Position numbers and translations under genes: made by a program. A stretch of 64,000 nt of DNA. Origin: Alkalispirillum mobile (GTDB lineage Bacteria; Pseudomonadota; Gammaproteobacteria; Nitrococcales; Halorhodospiraceae). Below the pieces are notes generated by a model. That model was given only the letters and a program-made list of their open reading frames with translations, was not told the DNA's origin and did not search any database. Where the stretch lies: assembly GCF_003664325.1 (NCBI RefSeq), contig NZ_RCDA01000001.1, forward strand, positions 248,001-312,000, written 5' to 3'. Shown one piece after another: positions 1-9,500 of the stretch; position 1 is the first letter of the stretch; every line of letters starts with the position of its first letter.

Positions 1-797
1 ATCGCCTGCAAGTGGCTGCGCAATGTCTGTTCCCGCGTGGCCAGTACCGGAGGTGCGGCATGCTGGCCGGTCTCGAGGTACTGGTGAATGGCGTTGAACA
101 GCCAGGGTTGCCCTTGGGCCCCCCGGCCGACCATGATCGCGTCCGCTCCCGTTTCACGCAGCACTGTCGCGGCCCCCTGCGGGGTCTCGATATCCCCATT
201 GGCGACCACCGGGATGTCCACCGCGCGGCAAACGGCCTCGATGGTCCGGAATTCGGCTTCGCCACGGTAGGCCTGGTCACGCGTCCTGCCATGCACCGCA
301 AGGGCTGCGATCCCGGCGTCCTCGGCCATGCGGGCAATGGTAAGCGCGTTCCGGCGGGTCGCGGTAGGACCCGTCCTGCACTTCAAGGTGACCGGGACCT
401 CCACCGCGGCCACGACAGTCTCCAGGATCTCCCGCACCAGGGCTTCATCCGCCATCAGTGCCGAGCCGGCCATCCGGTTACAGACCTTCTTTGCCGGACA
501 CCCCATGTTGATATCAATGATCTGAGCGCCGCGGCTGACGTTATAGCGTGCGGCCTCGGCCAGCGCGGTGGGGTCCGCCCCGGCGATCTGTACCACGCGG
601 GGGCTCTCGTCGCTGTCCAGTGTGCTGCGCCACTGGCTCTTGCGGGTGTTCCTGAGGGTGGGGTCCGACGCCACCATCTCCGAAGCAGCGAGCGCCGCCC
701 CCCAGCGCCTGCAGAGCCGACGGAACGGCAGGTCAGTGATTCCGGCCATGGGGGCAAGCAGCACCCGGCCATTGAGTTTCCACGGGCCGATTTTCAT
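1..797 (-). CDS. dusB: tRNA-dihydrouridine synthase B (3' part off the window)
   Basis: Flavin enzyme that reduces specific uridines in tRNA to dihydrouridine in the cytoplasm. About 265 codons are visible and the C-terminus lies beyond base 1. The start ATG (MKIGPWKL) aligns with the E. coli DusB start. The N-terminal TIM-barrel shows APMAGITDLPFRRLC, then IDINMGCPAKKV with the catalytic cysteine, GSALMADEALV, PVTLKCRTG, the HGRTRDQAYRGEAE segment and VVANGDI/GADAIMVGRGAQGQPW at the FMN phosphate site. All are typical of DusB. RTG is followed by PTATRR where most members have a Trp, a minor variation. In gammaproteobacteria dusB usually heads an operon with fis, which would lie off the left edge; this cannot be seen here. 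Family assignment is firm. Confidence 0.95.
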   Translation of the reverse strand, partial: MKIGPWKLNGRVLLAPMAGITDLPFRRLCRRWGAALAASEMVASDPTLRNTRKSQWRSTLDSDESPRVVQIAGADPTALAEAARYNVSRGAQIIDINMGCPAKKVCNRMAGSALMADEALVREILETVVAAVEVPVTLKCRTGPTATRRNALTIARMAEDAGIAALAVHGRTRDQAYRGEAEFRTIEAVCRAVDIPVVANGDIETPQGAATVLRETGADAIMVGRGAQGQPWLFNAIHQYLETGQHAAPPVLATREQTLRSHLQA

Positions 798-1160
798 GTT
801 CAACTTGGTCAGGGATTTTGATCGCGAGGATACCGCGGGGCCGGTGACTGCACCAGTCCGGCGGTAAGTTACCGCGCCGGCTGGGGAAAGCCGGATAATC
901 CACAGAACCTGTGGATAACTGTGTGGACAACAGGGGGAAACGCCGCTGTAACCGGCATTGCTATGCGCTCTCTGCGGTTCTGTTTACTCAGCAACCAATT
1001 ACTAAAACGCAATTAAAAACAAACATATAGGCGATTTTTCGAAGGGGTTTGTAAAGATACGGCAAGAAATGTCTGACCCTTGGAGAGTGACTGCCGGCTT
1101 GTGCATAAGCCCTCGTTGTCAACCCCCTCATGCCCTTGACTTTGAACCAAGGAGACGCTC
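798..1160. other. 363-bp intergenic region between dusB and the dehydrogenase gene
   Basis: No credible gene is seen here. The stretch holds the DnaA-box cluster at 896-930, then an AT-rich segment at about 965-1050 that stands out from the GC-rich surroundings, then another DnaA-box match at 1100-1108. It must also contain the divergent promoters for dusB (leftward) and for the gene starting at 1161 (rightward); I could not assign these with confidence. Short frames here have no ribosome-binding site or family resemblance. Confidence 0.6.
896..930. promoter_or_regulatory. Cluster of three DnaA-box-like 9-mers
   Basis: Three 9-mers lie within 35 bp. TAATCCACA at 896-904 has one mismatch to TTATCCACA. 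TGTGGATAA at 910-918 is an exact box on the minus strand. TGTGGACAA at 922-930 is a minus-strand box with one mismatch. The first two form an inverted repeat, CCACAG-AAC-CTGTGG (900-914). So one box faces two that point the other way. A fourth match, TGTGCATAA (TTATNCACA on the minus strand), lies at 1100-1108 beyond an AT-rich stretch at about 965-1050. Binding by DnaA is inferred from the motif only. Confidence 0.55.
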
Positions 1161-2123
1161 ATGCGCTCAGCTTTCCTGGACCGGAACTCGCTGGACAAAA
1201 GCGACCTGGACCTGACCGCGCTGGATAGTGCCTTGCCGGGCCTGCGTCACTACGAACGCACGTCTGCCGACGAGGTGGGCGACCGCGTCGCCGACCTGAA
1301 TGCGGTGGTCGTCAACAAGGTAGTCCTCGACGAAAAGGCATTGGCGGCCGCCCCCGACCTGCGGTTGATCCTGGTTGCTGCCACGGGCACCAACAACATC
1401 GATCTGCAGGCGGCGCGGGCCCGAGGCATCACCGTCTGTAATTGTCGCGGGTATGGCACCGATGCGGTTGCACAGCATGCGATAGGCTTGATGCTGGCCC
1501 TGAGCACCCGGCTGGTGGATTACCATAACGCGGTGCAGGCGGGCGACTGGGGCCGCAGCGACCAGTTCTGCCTGTTGGACTACCCGATATCGGAGCTGTC
1601 CGGGCGCACACTGGGCCTGGTCGGTTACGGTGAACTGGGCCGGCGGGTCGCTGATCTGGCCCGTGCCTTTGGCATGACGGTCAAGGTGGCCGCCCGGCCC
1701 GGAACGGCAACACCGTCGCCCGACCGGATTCCGCTAACGGATCTGCTCCCCGAGGTGGACGTTCTGTCGTTGCATTGTCCGCTGACGGAAGCCACGCGGG
1801 ACCTTATCGGCACCGAGGAACTCCGGCAGATGCCGAGCCACTCGCTACTGATCAATTGTGCGCGGGGTGGCATAGTCAACGAGCCGGCCCTCGCTGACGC
1901 GCTCCGCAGCGGGCAGATCGGCGGCGCGGGCGTGGACGTGCTCAGCGAGGAACCCCCGGTTCACGGCAACCCCCTGCTGGCACGGGATATCCCGAACCTG
2001 ATCGTCACGCCCCATTCGGCCTGGGGGAGTCGCGAAGCCCGCCAACGGATCGTAGCCCAACTGGCGGAGGCGGCGACGGCTTACCTGGACGGCCACCCGG
2101 TCCGGGTTGTCGGGGTCGACTGA
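1161..2123 (+). CDS. D-2-hydroxyacid dehydrogenase (glycerate dehydrogenase / hydroxypyruvate reductase type)
   Basis: 320-aa NAD(P)-dependent oxidoreductase that interconverts a 2-keto acid and a D-2-hydroxy acid. The N-terminal half is the substrate-binding domain (VAATGTNNIDLQAARARGITVCN). The Rossmann motif GLVGYGELGRRVA lies at about residues 155-167. The catalytic triad is visible: Arg in NCARGGIVNE, Glu in SEEPPVHGNPLL and His in VTPHSAWGSREAR. Length is normal for the family. AAGGAG lies a few bases upstream of the ATG. The sequence resembles HprA-type glycerate dehydrogenases most, but substrate cannot be told from sequence. The SDR gene follows after 49 bp on the same strand, so they may be co-transcribed. 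Confidence 0.85.
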   Translation: MRSAFLDRNSLDKSDLDLTALDSALPGLRHYERTSADEVGDRVADLNAVVVNKVVLDEKALAAAPDLRLILVAATGTNNIDLQAARARGITVCNCRGYGTDAVAQHAIGLMLALSTRLVDYHNAVQAGDWGRSDQFCLLDYPISELSGRTLGLVGYGELGRRVADLARAFGMTVKVAARPGTATPSPDRIPLTDLLPEVDVLSLHCPLTEATRDLIGTEELRQMPSHSLLINCARGGIVNEPALADALRSGQIGGAGVDVLSEEPPVHGNPLLARDIPNLIVTPHSAWGSREARQRIVAQLAEAATAYLDGHPVRVVGVD

Positions 2124-2172
2124 CCGGCCCGCCCCTCGGCCAACAATTCACTGCAGAGCAGGAGACAGCCCG

Positions 2173-2946
2173 ATGACACAAGATCTCAGTCTGGTCACCG
2201 GTGGGGGTAGCGGCCTTGGACGGGCGCTGGCGCTGGAGCTGGCTGCCTGTGGCCATCGGGTGATCATCACGGGGCGGCGGAGTACCCCGCTGGAGGAGGT
2301 CGCCCAGGAGGCAGAGCCGGGGGCGATCCTCCCTGTGGTGGCGGATATCAGCGATGCCGAGGGGCGTCAGCGGCTGGTCGCGGTGGTGTCCGCACAGGGT
2401 GGCCAGCTTCGCCACCTTGTTCACAACGCCGGGGTTATTGAGCCGATCCGGCCCCTGGCGGAGGTCACCCCGGACGATTGGCAGCACAATCAGGCCATCA
2501 ACGTGGCGGGCCCGCTGTTTCTCACCCAGGCGCTACTGCCTGCGCTGCAGAACGGCGGCCGGGTGCTGCACATATCCTCGGGGGCAGCGCACAGCCCCAT
2601 TCCCGGGTGGGGTGCCTATTGCGCCGCGAAGGCCGCGCTGCACATGCTCTACCAATGCCTGGATGAGGAACTGCGGGATCGTGGCGTGCGGGTGGGCAGT
2701 CTGCGCCCGGGCGTGGTGGATACACCCATGCAGGCCCGTATCCGCGAGAGTTCCCGGCAGGATTTCCCGCTGGTGGAACGTTTCCGCGCCATGCACCGGG
2801 ACGGCGCGTTGAGGCCGGCGGTAGAGGTGGCACGCTTCGCCCGCTGGGTGCTCCAGGACACGGACGATGACCGCTACGCGGCCACCGAATGGAACATCTC
2901 CGATGAAGCGCATACCGAGGCGTGGAAGACCGCGCAGCAGCGTTAA
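2173..2946 (+). CDS. Short-chain dehydrogenase/reductase (SDR)
   Basis: 257-aa classical SDR. The cofactor motif TGGGSGLG is at residues 9-16 and the structural HNAG motif lies near residue 85. The catalytic Ser is in HISSGAAHSPIPGW, followed by the YCAAK pair (Tyr and Lys). The proline-glycine segment RPGVVDTPMQ after the active site is also typical. I chose the ATG at 2173, after GGAGACAGCCCG, over an upstream in-frame ATG at 2107 that would overlap the previous gene and has no family-like sequence. The arginine in TGRRST could favour NADP(H). The substrate is unknown. Neighbours (hydroxyacid dehydrogenase, cytochrome) suggest a redox cluster without naming a pathway. Confidence 0.85.
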   Translation: MTQDLSLVTGGGSGLGRALALELAACGHRVIITGRRSTPLEEVAQEAEPGAILPVVADISDAEGRQRLVAVVSAQGGQLRHLVHNAGVIEPIRPLAEVTPDDWQHNQAINVAGPLFLTQALLPALQNGGRVLHISSGAAHSPIPGWGAYCAAKAALHMLYQCLDEELRDRGVRVGSLRPGVVDTPMQARIRESSRQDFPLVERFRAMHRDGALRPAVEVARFARWVLQDTDDDRYAATEWNISDEAHTEAWKTAQQR

Positions 2947-2950
2947 GCGC

Positions 2951-3490
2951 ATGGTGCGACTGCAGGGTCCGTTCCGCGCTGCCGGGGGATTGATGCTCGC
3001 CGCGGCCGTGGTGGTGGGTTGTGCCGAGCAGGGCCAGGACGCCGAACGCTGGTACACCGACGAGCAAGTCGTCCGGGGTGAGGCGCTCTTTCAGCAGTAC
3101 TGCGCCCAGTGCCACGGGGTTGGGGGCGAGGGCGCTGAAGACTGGCGCCAGCGGGACGCCCAGGGCCGCACCGGTCCACCACCATTGAACGGCACCGGGC
3201 ATGCGTGGCACCACGCCCGCGCGGAATTGCGCCACTTCATCCTCTACGGACTGGGGCCGGGGATGCCGCCCTGGCGGGCCGTGCTCGATGAGGAGGAGGC
3301 GGATGCCATTATCGCTTACTTTCAGGACTGGTGGCCGGAGGACATTTACCAGGCCTGGCTCGCGTATGATGCTCGCTTCCGGGAACGCGGCGTGAACCTG
3401 GGTGACGAACCCATCCAAGATGCGCATGGGACGCTACCGGAACCTGGTTCATCGGCTGCGGATGACGAACACGGACACGGGGACGATTGA
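2951..3490 (+). CDS. Class I c-type cytochrome, probable membrane lipoprotein
   Basis: 179-aa periplasmic mono-haem cytochrome. The signal sequence ends with a lipobox (AAAVVVGC), so the mature protein is probably lipid-anchored. One haem site, CAQCH, is present. The likely distal methionine ligand lies in GLGPGMPPWR, and LDEEEADAIIAYFQDW is the usual C-terminal helix. The mature C-terminus ends in an acidic/histidine tail (DDEHGHGDD), unusual for the family. The ATG at 2951 is 4 bp after the SDR stop, and an upstream in-frame ATG inside the SDR gene is unlikely. The stop codon TGA shares its last base with the ATG of the LysR gene, so the two are translationally coupled. Electron partners are unknown. 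Confidence 0.85.
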   Translation: MVRLQGPFRAAGGLMLAAAVVVGCAEQGQDAERWYTDEQVVRGEALFQQYCAQCHGVGGEGAEDWRQRDAQGRTGPPPLNGTGHAWHHARAELRHFILYGLGPGMPPWRAVLDEEEADAIIAYFQDWWPEDIYQAWLAYDARFRERGVNLGDEPIQDAHGTLPEPGSSAADDEHGHGDD

Positions 3491-4410
3491 TGGACAGACT
3501 GCTGGCCATGGAGGCCTTTGTGGCCGTGGTGGAGGCAGGCAGCTTCGTGGCGGCGAGCGAGCGCCTGGGGCGGGCAACCAGCACCACCTCCCGCCAGATC
3601 TCGGAGTTGGAGGCGCACCTGCAGGCGCGCTTGTTCCAGCGCACTACGCGGCGACTGACCCTGACCGAGCCGGGTCAGATCTTCTACCGGCACAGCAAGG
3701 ATTTGCTGGGCCGCCTGGAGGAGGCCGAAGCGGAGGTGAGTGCGGAGGGCGGAGAGCCTGGCGGCCAGTTACGGGTCTCCGCCCCGGCCTCGTTCGGCAC
3801 CCTCTACCTGGCGGAGCTGATTTCCCCGTTCCATGGCCGCTACCCGCGGGTGGCGCTCGCCCTGTCATTGGATGACCGCCAGGTGGATTTGATGGGCGAG
3901 GGCCATGACCTGGCTATCCGTATCAGTCGTTCCTTGCCGGAGCACCTGGTAGCACGCAAGCTGGCCCCGGTCAGCATCGTGACCTGTGCCGCACCAGCGT
4001 ACCTGGAGCGGGCGGGGGCCCCGCGAAGTCCGGAGGAGCTCAGCGAGCACAGCTGCCTGCTGTACACCCAGGCAGACCCCTACCGGACCTGGACCTATCA
4101 CCGGGACGGCGAGAGCATCCCGGTGCGCGTGGACGGCTATTTGACGGCCAACAACGGCGATGTACTGAGATCGGCAGCCCTGGCCGGCGACGGCATTGCG
4201 CAGCTACCGGCCTTCCTCGTCCGGGACGACCTCCGCGCCGGTCGACTCACGCCGCTTCTGGAGGATTACCACCTGCCGCCTCTGGGCGTTTACGCCGTGT
4301 ATCCGTCAAAGCGCTACCTGCCCGCCAAGGTGCGGGTGTTCGTCGACTTCCTGGCTGAGGCCTGGTCCGGCACCCCGGTGTGGGAGAACTGGAGGTCGGG
4401 CGCGACCTAA
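3490..4410 (+). CDS. LysR-family transcriptional regulator
   Basis: 306-aa DNA-binding regulator. The N-terminal winged helix-turn-helix (residues 1-60: AMEAFVAVVEAGSFVAASERLG, then TSRQISELEAHLQARLFQRTTR) is classical LysR. The rest is the periplasmic-binding-protein-like effector domain, similar to the CrgA/DmlR group, with [24 protein letters not shown] and AGDGIAQLPAFLV. It starts at the ATG overlapping the cytochrome stop codon (TGATG), so it is probably expressed with the upstream redox genes. LysR proteins often control adjacent genes, so the targets may be the cytochrome/SDR cluster. The effector is unknown. Confidence 0.9.
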   Translation: MDRLLAMEAFVAVVEAGSFVAASERLGRATSTTSRQISELEAHLQARLFQRTTRRLTLTEPGQIFYRHSKDLLGRLEEAEAEVSAEGGEPGGQLRVSAPASFGTLYLAELISPFHGRYPRVALALSLDDRQVDLMGEGHDLAIRISRSLPEHLVARKLAPVSIVTCAAPAYLERAGAPRSPEELSEHSCLLYTQADPYRTWTYHRDGESIPVRVDGYLTANNGDVLRSAALAGDGIAQLPAFLVRDDLRAGRLTPLLEDYHLPPLGVYAVYPSKRYLPAKVRVFVDFLAEAWSGTPVWENWRSGAT

Positions 4411-4447
4411 ATGAATTTCGATGCAATCAGTAACCGGAGCGACCCGC

Positions 4448-5035
4448 ATGTGGGACGAACGCTACGACAATCAGGCGTATTTTTACGGTACTGAACCCAA
4501 TGACTTTCTGGCCGCTCAGGCCTGGCGGATCCCGGCAGGGGGCCGGGTGCTCTGCCTGGCCGAGGGGGAGGGGCGTAATGCCGTCTGGCTCGCCGGTCAG
4601 GGGTTCCGGGTGACCGCGGTGGACGCCTCAGAGGTTGGCCTGGGCAAGGGGCGGCGCCTTGCGGAGATGCGGGGTGTGGAGGTCGAATGGGTCCTGGCGG
4701 ACCTGGCTGAGTACCGGATCGACCCTCAGACCTGGGACGGCGTCGTCGGCATCTTTGCCCACCTGCCGCCTGCCTTGCGGGCGCGGGCGCATGCCGCTGC
4801 CGCCGCCGGATTGCGGCCCGGCGGTGTGGTGATCATTGAGGCCTACACGCCAAAGCAGCTTGGTTACGGTACGGGGGGGCCGCCGGATAAGGCCATGATG
4901 ATGGATCTGGCCACCCTGCGGGATGAGTTCTCCGGCCTGACCCCGGAGGTGGCCCGGGAGTGCGAGCGGGAGGTGCTGGAAGGGGTCGGGCACACCGGAC
5001 TGGCCCACGTGGTGCAGTGGGTCGCCCGGCGCTAA
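4448..5035 (+). CDS. Class I SAM-dependent methyltransferase
   Basis: 195-aa small methyltransferase. It opens with MWDERYDNQAYFYGTEPNDFL, a signature of the TehB/thiopurine-methyltransferase-like group. Motif I is RVLCLAEGEGRNAVWLA and the acidic residue that binds the SAM ribose is in VTAVDAS. Motif IV is DGVVGIFAHLPP and the post-motif is LRPGGVVIIEAYTPKQL. I prefer the ATG at 4448, since WDERY is the usual family start, over an in-frame ATG at 4421. The substrate is not predictable. The gene lies between a LysR gene and the convergent RND efflux operon. Confidence 0.85.
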   Translation: MWDERYDNQAYFYGTEPNDFLAAQAWRIPAGGRVLCLAEGEGRNAVWLAGQGFRVTAVDASEVGLGKGRRLAEMRGVEVEWVLADLAEYRIDPQTWDGVVGIFAHLPPALRARAHAAAAAGLRPGGVVIIEAYTPKQLGYGTGGPPDKAMMMDLATLRDEFSGLTPEVARECEREVLEGVGHTGLAHVVQWVARR

Positions 5036-5050
5036 CCCGCATGCGGCCGC

Positions 5051-6535
5051 TCAGCCCTGGCCCTCCGTGCCGGCAGCCTCTTGGTCGTACTCATCGATCT
5101 CGCCCACCGGGTACTCCCAGCCACCGCCCAGGGCCTTGAAGAGCGTGGCGGTGGCGTTCAACTGGTCACGCACCGCCTCGGCCAGGGCCAGTTCCGCATT
5201 CAGCAGCGTGCGCTGGGCATCCAGTACCTCGATGAAGCCGATGAAGCCCTCCTGATACCGCAGTTCCGCCAGGTGGAGGGTGCGTTCCACCGCCTCCACC
5301 TGCTCGCGGATGGCCTGGGCCCGCTGACCGCTGGTGCGGTAGAGGCTGAGGGCGTCGCGGACTTCGTTGAAGGCGGTGGTCACCGTGGCCAGGTAGCGGG
5401 TGCGCGACTGCTCCGCCAGGGCCTCCGCAGTCTCCACGCCCGCGCGCCCGCGGCCGAAGTCGAGCAGCGGGCCGGCGACCGAGGCACCGATGCCCCAGGT
5501 CTCGGCGGCCCCGGTGAACAGATCACTGGTATCGGTGGCGGTGGTGCCGAGTAGCGCAGTCAGATTCAGTCGCGGCAGGCGGTCTGCCTGGGCGACCCCG
5601 ATCGCGGCATTGGCGGCCATCAGTTCCGCCTCGGCCGCCCGCACGTCCGGCCGCCGCTCCAGCAGTTCCGAGGGTAGCAGCGAGGGCACGTCCTCCGGCA
5701 GCTGGATGGCCTTGAGTGGTGTGTATTCACCCAGGTCCATGTCATCTATGGCCATCAATTCTGAGGGGCTCATGCCCACCAACACGCCTAGCACCCCCTC
5801 CAGGGTATTCACCTGTTCCTGGCGCATGGGGATCTCCGCCCGGGTGGTCTGGAGTTCCGCCTCGGCCTGGCGCAGGGTCAGCTCGTCGGTCTCGCCGGCC
5901 TCGTACCGGGTGCGCTCCAGCTCTAAGGTCTCCTGCCGGGAGGCCAGGGTGTTCTCCGTGATGGCCAACTGTTGCTGCGCTGCCCGCAGGTCGAAGTAGG
6001 TGGTGACCACGTCGGCAATGATGTTCAACCGGACGGCGTCCTGACTGAAGATGTTCTCCAGCAGGAAGGCCTCGGCGGCCTCACGCTCCCGCGCCAGGCG
6101 GCCGAACAGATCAAGCTCGTACCCCAACAGTCCACTGACCGAGAACAGGTTGTCGGTCCGGCTCTGCGATTCAACACCGGGAAACTCCGGTTGCATGGTG
6201 GCGGGGCTGCGCTCCCGCGCCGCCTCGGCCTGCAGGTCCACCGTGGGCAATTGCTCCGCGCGGGCCAGGCCCAGACGGGCGCGGGCTTCTTCGAGTCGGG
6301 CCGCTTGCAGGCGGATATCCAGGTTATCCGCCACCGCCCGCTCCACCAGCTGGTTCAGCGTGGGGTCGTCGAACTGCTCCCACCAGTTGATCCAGGCCTC
6401 CCGTTCCTCATCGGCCAACAGGCTGCTCTCCGGCCACGCCTGCGGCAGGTCCATCTCCGGGGCCTGGTAGTCGGGTCCCACGGCGCAGCCGGCCAGTACC
6501 AGTGCAGTGGCTACAGTGGTTATCGCCTTACGCAT
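5051..6535 (-). CDS. RND efflux outer-membrane channel lipoprotein (OprM/NodT family)
   Basis: 494-aa outer-membrane factor of a tripartite drug/solvent pump. The signal peptide ends in the lipobox LVLAGC (Cys17), followed by AVGPDYQAPEM, a hallmark of the NodT family. Two outer-membrane efflux repeats follow, with long alpha-helical stretches (RLQAARLEEARARLGLARAEQ; ERRPDVRAAEAELMAANAAIG). The C-terminus is acidic and GQ-rich. The start is the ATG at 6535, which overlaps the end of the pump gene by 8 bp, implying translational coupling. It is the third gene of the operon adaptor-pump-channel. Three homologous channel subunits would form the exit duct through the outer membrane. Confidence 0.93.
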   Translation of the reverse strand: MRKAITTVATALVLAGCAVGPDYQAPEMDLPQAWPESSLLADEEREAWINWWEQFDDPTLNQLVERAVADNLDIRLQAARLEEARARLGLARAEQLPTVDLQAEAARERSPATMQPEFPGVESQSRTDNLFSVSGLLGYELDLFGRLAREREAAEAFLLENIFSQDAVRLNIIADVVTTYFDLRAAQQQLAITENTLASRQETLELERTRYEAGETDELTLRQAEAELQTTRAEIPMRQEQVNTLEGVLGVLVGMSPSELMAIDDMDLGEYTPLKAIQLPEDVPSLLPSELLERRPDVRAAEAELMAANAAIGVAQADRLPRLNLTALLGTTATDTSDLFTGAAETWGIGASVAGPLLDFGRGRAGVETAEALAEQSRTRYLATVTTAFNEVRDALSLYRTSGQRAQAIREQVEAVERTLHLAELRYQEGFIGFIEVLDAQRTLLNAELALAEAVRDQLNATATLFKALGGGWEYPVGEIDEYDQEAAGTEGQG

Positions 6536-9500
6536 GGTCCCCGGCCTCCTTGTCGTCGGATTGCGCCGCTTTTTCCTGCGCACGCCGGTCCCGGCGCTCG
6601 GTGCGCCAGGTGGCCACGTCATCGAGCATCTTGTAAAAGAGCGGCACGAAGAGCAGGGCGAGCGTGCTCGCTGCGAGCATGCCGCCCACCACGACAGTGC
6701 CGATCTCCTGCCGGCTGGCCGCCCCGGCCCCGGTAGCGAACACAAGCGGCAGGGTGCCGATGATAAAGGTCAGCGCGGTCATCATGATGGCGCGGAAGCG
6801 CTGCCGGGCCGCCTCCATGGCGGCTTGGGTAGAGGTCATGCCACTGGCCCGGTTCTGCGCCGCGAACTCCACGATCAGGATGGCATTCTTGGCTGCGAGC
6901 CCGATCAGCACCAGCAGACCGACCTGGAAGTAGATGTCGTTGGGGAATCCGCGCAGCAGGGCGAATGCGGCAGCCCCCAGCACCCCGAAGGGCACCGCGC
7001 TGGCCACGGCCAGCGGCAACGTCCAGCGCTCATACTGCGCAGCCAGAATCAGGAACACCATCAGCAGCCCCATGGCGAAGGCGGTACCACCGGCGCCGGC
7101 TGCCACCTCCAGCTGGTAGGCCTCGCCGATCCAGCCGAGCAGTGTGTCTGCCTGCTCCTCCTCCTGAATCTCCGCCACCACGGCTTCCAGTGCTGCCTTG
7201 GCCTCGCCGGTGGTGTAGCCGGGCGCGGGATCGGCCAGCAGACGGGCCGCCGGGTAGATATTGAAGCGGTTGATGATGTCCGCCCCGGATTCGCGCTGCA
7301 GGGTGACCAGGGAACTGACTGGCAGCAACTCCCCGCCTTCCGAACGCACAAAGACGTGCCGCAGGTCTTCCGGGTGGGTACGGAAATCGTCCTCGGACTG
7401 GAGGTTGACCTGCCAAAGCCGCCCGGCCAGCGTGAAGTCATTCACGTAGAGTGAGCCGAAGGTGGCCTGCATGGTGTTGAACACCTCGTCCACGCGAACG
7501 CCCGCTGCCTTGGCCTTCTCGCGGTCCACCTCCGCGCGGTAGCGGGGGATGCCGGTATCGAGGGTGGTCTGCGCATCCACCAACTCCGGGCGTTCGTTGG
7601 CCCGCTCAACCACCTTATTGGCGAGGGCCTCCAACTCGGCCGGGCTCATGTCCTCGCGCGTCTGCAGGAAGCCCTCGACGCCGCCGGTCAGCGAGAGCCC
7701 CTGGATGGGGGGCGGGACGAACGAGAAGACGTTGGCCTCCTGCAACCCGAAGCCCATGCCCGAAATCTGCTCGCTCATGGCGCCGGCATGCTGCGCTGGC
7801 GCCGGGCGTTCCGCCCAGTCGGTGAAGTTTACGAAACCCACGGCTGCGTTGGTCCGCAACGACCCCGCGATGATGTCGAAGCCGGCGAAGGCCGTAAACT
7901 CCTGTATCTCGTCCAGTTGCTGGAGCTGGGCTGCAAGGGTATCCCGGACCTCCTCGGTACGCCCCAGCGCCGAGGTCGGCGGGAGCTGCGCCACGACCAG
8001 TGCAAAGCCCTGGTCCTCCTGCGGGACCAGACCGTCGGGCATCCGATCCAGCAGGAACACGGCGCCGCCCACAGCGACGGCGAAGAGGGATACGCCGACC
8101 GTGCGGTTTCGGACCAGGAACCCCACCGCACCGACGAAGGCGCGGGTGACATAGTCAAAGCCGCGGTTGAAGATGCGGAAGGGCAGCCACGGCTCTTTGG
8201 GCTGCTTGTCGAGAAGCAGGGCGCACATGGCCGGCGTGAGGGTGAGTGCCACCACACCGGAAACGACCACCGAGAAGGCGATGGTGACCGCAAACTGGCG
8301 ATACAACTCGCCACTCAGTCCCCCAAGGAAGGTAACCGGGGCAAACACCGCGACCAGCACCAGCGTCGATGCCACCACCGCGCCCGCCACCTGCTGCATG
8401 GTTTCGATAGAGGCCTGCTTGGCCTTCAAGCCCTTCTCGTGCATCAGCCGCTCGACGTTCTCCATCACGATGATGGCGTTGTCCACGACGATGCCGATGG
8501 CCAGCACCAGCCCGAATAGCGTCAGGAGGTTGACCGAGAACCCCATCGCCTGCATGCCGGCGAAGGTCCCGATCAGGGAGACCGGGATGGCCGCGACGGG
8601 GATCAGGGTTGCCCTCAGGTGCTGCAGGAAAACGAAGGTGACCAACACCACCAGCCCGACGGCGATAAAGAGCGTGGTGTAGACCTCCTGGATGGACACC
8701 TCGACGAACTCGGTGGTGTCGTAGGGGATGGTGTACTCGATGCCCTCCGGGAAGCGCTCCGACGTGTCGGCCAGCGCCGCGCGCACCTGTTCGGCGGTTT
8801 CCAGGGCGTTGGCACCCGGTGCCTGATAGACCCCGATGGGTACGGTGGGCTCGCCGTTGTAGGTGGCGGAGAAGGCGTAGTTCTGGGCACCCAGTTCCGC
8901 CCGCGCCACGTCCCCGAGGCGCAGGGTTGCGCCCGACTCGTCGGAGCGCAAGATGATGTCCTCGAACTCCTCAATGGTCTCCAGCTGCCCGCGGGTAGTC
9001 ACGGCCAGGGTGAAGGCCTGGCCATCGGGCGCCGGCTCGGCCCCCATCTGGCCGGCCGCAAACTGGGCATTCTGCTCGCGGATCGCCGCAGCCACGTCGG
9101 CCGGGGTCATGTCGTACTGTGCCAGGGCGTCCGGCCGCAGCCAGATACGCATGGAGTAGTCCTGCTGGCCGAATAGGGACGCCTCGCCAACTCCGGGAAG
9201 GCGTTCCAGCTCGTCGATGATGTTCAGCAGGGCATAGTTACTGAGCTCTAGCGTGTCGTGGCTACCGTCTGGCGAGTTGAGCGTGCTCACCAGCAAGATG
9301 TTGGTGGACCGGGCCTCGACCCGGACGCCCTGGTCACGGACCGCCTGGGGCAGGCGGGGCAGGGCGGCTTGCACTCGGTTATTGACGTTGATCTCCGCCT
9401 GGTCTGGATCGGTCCCCATCTCAAAGGAGACAGAGATCTGCAGAGTGCCAGCGTCAGTGCTGGTGGACTCCATGTAGATCATGTCGTCCACGCCATTGAT

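Noticed and set aside
2522-3427. 301-aa open frame on the minus strand across SDR and cytochrome genes
   Set aside because: It spans two genuine plus-strand genes and shows no domain.
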